Shown here piece by piece: positions 61,250-64,000 of a DNA stretch of 64,000 nt. The notes beneath the pieces are model-generated. The model did no database searches, was not told the origin of the DNA, and was given only the letters and a program-made list of their open reading frames with translations. How positions within the stretch are numbered: the stretch's first letter is position 1; each line of letters opens with the position of its first letter. Origin of the DNA: JAKVAV01 sp047633195 (GTDB lineage: Bacteria > Bacteroidota > Bacteroidia > Flavobacteriales_D > Cryomorphaceae); the NCBI GenBank assembly GCA_047633195.1, contig JBLIEU010000003.1, forward strand, positions 62,001-126,000, read 5' to 3'. Both the position numbers and the translations under genes were made by a program.

Positions 61250-62836
61250 TGAACAACAAGTTTTTGAATGGCCAAGCCATCAGTGGTATGAAAAACGATG
61301 GAATACAACCCGGGAGAGATACCATCGAAGAGAAGTTCATTTCTTGAATCAATCAGCTCTTTATGCAAGACACGCTTACCGAGCATATCATACAGCTCAA
61401 CTTGCTCTGCTGGCTTGTTCCAACGGAGAATAGTTGAAGCAGGATTGGGGTAAACCTTCAGCTTTTCTACCAAGCGATTCTGATCGCTGGTACCCACCGT
61501 CCCTTGATTAAGCTTAACCATGCTGTAGCGTTCTACGCCCATAAAGTCGCTGAAGGCTCCACCTAACATTAGGCTGCCGTCTTCGAGGATTTCCATAGCT
61601 TTTACAGAAGGGTGGCGTTTTTCTGTGGGATCATCAGGATCATAGTCGTTGGCTGTGGCGCCTTGGTTCATAAAGTAGTTTTCCTGAATGAAGCCCGCAT
61701 CATTGAGCGCGCTAACACAAGGCTGTGCCGTATCATTGTAGTGACTGAACGCTCCGTAGATATAAAACACATTTTCTTCGGATTGAGATTCGCAAATACC
61801 TTTGACGATAATAGGGACATCTTCCCAGCCAAAAGGGTATTGAGACTCTATTCTTCCTACTTGGAAATCGGGATCGACCGAACCGTTTGGCAAAAGGCGA
61901 ACCAAATGCAACGTATCATCAGGATTCTCCTCTAACCTTACTCTGAAGCCTGAAAACCACATACGGTCTTGACTATCCAGTAATTTCATTTCATTGTGCA
62001 ACCCGCAACAAACCGACTCATAAACAAAAGGCGACACAAAATCGGTATCCACTTCAAAATCAGCGGTGAGGTGTGCGATATGCGGACTGATGTGTCCATT
62101 GATGCCCTGAAACCTTCCTGAAACATACCACGAGCCGTCACTCGCTCGCTCTATTTTGCTGATGTGGGTGTTTAAGCCTTGCGGTATGGCTTCTATGATG
62201 GGAAAGGTATCATCGTGACTGCCGTCGGGAAACAGGCGCATGAGGTGACGGAAGAGGCTAGGCTGAAGCGTGTCCGTGGCAATGGCTCCGCCGATCAACA
62301 CACTCTGGTCTTCGAGGATAAAGATGTCCCATGTCCAACGGACTTCGTAAGGGTTATTTTGAAAAGAACCCCATTCTCCAATCTTGTAGTAATCGCCCCA
62401 TGTATCTCCGGTCTCATTGAACCAGCTTAGCCCTTCGTAAGTACATTTAGCTAATGATTCTCCTGTTGTAAATAGAAAGCCGCCCTCATGGTCAAATAGC
62501 TCACGAGCAAATCCAGCGGCACCTCCATTCCAATCAGGATGAACTGCTCCCGATGTAGTTACCATTGCAATACCAGAAGCAAAAGGACTGTCAGGATTCG
62601 TAAACATCATATTAAATCCCCCCCCCCCCTAGAAAAAATCCACCATTTTCCAACGGATAGATATCAAAGACGCTGGTTTTGCTGCGCAGGTTCTGCGCAG
62701 TAGAAAAGTCTTCGTCTACCGCATAGGTAACAGTACTTTGGCCGTGGGCAGCTAAAGTCCAAATCAGAAGTAAACTGCAAAGGGGATATTCCAAAAAATA
62801 GTTTGAGAACCGTTGTTTTAGAAATGTCTTCATCAT
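61246..62836 (-). pseudogene. T9SS delta-60-repeat protein gene, off-frame at a 12-G tract
   Basis: Two adjoining frames make one protein. From ATG 62836, 74 codons give a signal peptide (about 1-33, ending AAHGQ) and SVFDIYPLENGGFFLGGGG before a TAA at 62612; the rest continues in another frame from 62610 to 61246 (454 codons: delta-60 repeats LLPNGSVDPDFQVG, then sorting domain KVYPNPASTILRW and LYDMLGKRVLHK). The junction is a run of 12 G on the coding strand (62618-62629). With 11 G the frames join as LGGGGFNMMFTNP, matching the paralog's LGGRFNTTFTNP. The gene is currently off if the run length is right. Phase variation or a homopolymer sequencing error are the alternatives. Confidence 0.85.
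62618..62629 (-). repeat. Poly-G tract (12 G) in a secreted-protein gene
   Basis: Uninterrupted run, C on the plus strand. At the same place the paralog has GGGAGGGAGG, in which A bases break the run. One G fewer, or two more, restores the reading frame. Confidence 0.85.
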
Positions 62837-62970
62837 TATGATTGGTCAAATAGCATTTAAAGATAGAATAAAATCAAATTCACAGAGTTTGATAAAGTTT
62901 CGACTCTTGCTATTTCATCGTTTCGACAATCTAGCAAAATGCTAATCGTGATGCTCTTTCCAATCCAAGG

Positions 62971-62998
62971 TTTGACACTAGTCAAAATGTTACCTTTG
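62971..62998 (+). promoter_or_regulatory. Bacteroidota promoter of gcvT
   Basis: TTTG (62971-62974) and TACCTTTG (62991-62998), spacing 16 bp, slightly short of the usual. ATG is 18 nt downstream of the -7 box. TTTGACACTAGTCAAA here is also a palindrome that could be an operator. Confidence 0.6.
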
Positions 62999-63016
62999 CC
63001 CGCGAAAATCAACCAC

Positions 63017-64000
63017 ATGAAAAAAACCGCATTATACGATAAGCACATTGCTCTCGGGGCCAAGATGGTTCCTTTCGCAGGCTATGAAATGCCCGTTCAA
63101 TACACTGGGGTAAATGACGAGCACCGCAACGTAAGAGAAGCCGCAGGGATCTTCGACGTATCGCACATGGGTGAGTTCTTCGTAAGCGGAGAGCATGCAC
63201 TCGAATTTTTACAATGGGTAACCAGCAATGACGTTTCAAAGCTATTTCCCGGTAAGGTGCAATACACTTGCTTGCCAAACGGTAAGGGCGGCATTGTAGA
63301 TGATTTGCTCATTTACTGCATTTCCGAAACGGAATATCTTCTCGTCGTGAATGCGTCCAATATTGAGAAAGATTGGAATTGGCTGAAAAGCCAAAATAAA
63401 GTTGGAGCTGAGCTGGAAGACGCCAGCGATCATTATTCCCTTTTGGCGGTTCAAGGCCCGAAAGCTAACGAAGCTTTGCAAACGCTCACCGATGTGAACT
63501 TGGCAGAGATGGGCTACTACACCTTTACGGCAGATAAGCTAGGCGGAGTAGATGATGTCATCATTTCGGCTACGGGTTATACTGGTGCGGGTGGTTTCGA
63601 ACTTTATGTTCCCAACGAACATGCCGAGGAGGTTTGGGATGCTGTGCTGAAAGCAGGAGAACCCTTTGGAATGAAGCCAGCTGGCCTTGCCGCTCGTGAT
63701 ACCCTTCGTCTGGAAATGGGATTTTGCCTTTACGGCAATGACATTGATGATACTACTTCGCCCATCGAGGCGGGTTTGGGATGGATCACCAAATTCACCA
63801 AAGACTTTGTGGATGCTGAAACTCTAAAAGGTCACAAAGAGAATGGGACATCTAGAAGACTGGTCGCATTCGAAATGATCGACCGTGGTATTCCGAGAAA
63901 AGACTACGACATCGTAAATACAGCAGGTGAGAACATAGGCGTGGTTACATCGGGAACGATGAGCCCATCGCTTGGCACTGCAATCGGTTTGGGCTATGTA
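63017..64000 (+). CDS. gcvT: Aminomethyltransferase (glycine cleavage T protein), 3' end outside window
   Basis: 328 codons seen without a stop; the usual length is about 360, so about 30 residues are missing at the window end. MKKTALYDKHIALGAKMVPF, then GIFDVSHMGEF, LTDVNL, ATGYTGAGGFELYVP and AARDTLRLEMGFCLYGNDI are T-protein hallmarks; Asp in the DVSHMGE/NDxxT-type region and Arg in GLAARDTLRLE contact folate. With tetrahydrofolate it takes the aminomethyl group from lipoyl H protein, releasing ammonia and 5,10-methylene-THF. Cytoplasmic. No other gcv genes visible. Confidence 0.96.
   Translation, partial: MKKTALYDKHIALGAKMVPFAGYEMPVQYTGVNDEHRNVREAAGIFDVSHMGEFFVSGEHALEFLQWVTSNDVSKLFPGKVQYTCLPNGKGGIVDDLLIYCISETEYLLVVNASNIEKDWNWLKSQNKVGAELEDASDHYSLLAVQGPKANEALQTLTDVNLAEMGYYTFTADKLGGVDDVIISATGYTGAGGFELYVPNEHAEEVWDAVLKAGEPFGMKPAGLAARDTLRLEMGFCLYGNDIDDTTSPIEAGLGWITKFTKDFVDAETLKGHKENGTSRRLVAFEMIDRGIPRKDYDIVNTAGENIGVVTSGTMSPSLGTAIGLGYV

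Overview
The window looks like a chromosomal segment of a Bacteroidota bacterium, most likely a marine or aquatic Flavobacteriales-type lineage. Evidence: several type IX secretion system (T9SS) cargo proteins with type A or type B C-terminal sorting domains, a PorP/SprF-OmpA pair, a TonB-dependent receptor with a carboxypeptidase-like N-terminal domain followed by a DUF4249 lipoprotein, DUF3667, DUF2807 and DUF2490 proteins, Bacteroidota-type -7 boxes (TAnnTTTG) before several genes, and few Shine-Dalgarno sequences. The lineage is an inference from family content, not from a marker gene.

Layout. 0.2-6.2 kb: an unusual sigma-factor-like/transmembrane/degenerate-protease fusion, thioredoxin reductase, and a TonB receptor/DUF4249 pair. 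6.2-7.3 kb: a structured intergenic region, tRNA-Pro(GGG) and a degenerate receiver protein. 7.5-11.3 kb: a decayed T9SS cargo gene, an NTF2-like protein, a delta-60-repeat T9SS cargo protein preceded by a broken sorting domain, and a RelB/ParE-type toxin-antitoxin pair. 11.4-19.8 kb: a giant PKD-repeat adhesin with a gliding-type C-terminus, divergent from an M43 metalloprotease-PorP/SprF-OmpA operon. 20-30.4 kb: ammonium transporter, a T9SS cargo gene broken by an in-frame stop, a MacAB/Lol-like export operon, a lactate/malate-type dehydrogenase, a beta-barrel protein and a large GT-C-like membrane protein. 30.5-31.7 kb: decayed DNA. 31.8-39 kb: DEAD-box helicase, DUF3667 protein, lipoproteins, a periplasmic binding protein, an ABC-F ATPase, DUF2231 and GNAT proteins. 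39-42.8 kb: two copies of a dispersed repeat, a zincless-finger Fpg glycosylase, and exonuclease VII linked to a response regulator. 42.9-48.2 kb: a sulfur/persulfide cluster (Crp regulator, TauE exporter, persulfide dioxygenase-rhodanese, rhodanese, two YeeE-type channels, DUF2490). 48.3-54.9 kb: small proteins and a complete RND efflux operon. 55-60.2 kb: DUF551, a lipoprotein methyltransferase, VOC, MiaE, thioesterase, the third repeat copy and a PglF/CapD-type sugar dehydratase. 60.3-62.8 kb: two T9SS cargo genes, one interrupted at a 12-G tract. 63-64 kb: the start of gcvT, cut by the window end.

The most interesting points are the possibly phase-variable 12-G tract in a secreted protein whose paralog lies about 50 kb away; a three-copy, about 146-bp repeat with inverted-repeat ends placed directly after stop codons of minus-strand genes; the sigma-like/pseudo-protease fusion; and an overall pattern in which four of the T9SS cargo loci are broken while neighbouring housekeeping genes are intact. 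No CRISPR array, prophage or insertion sequence was seen.
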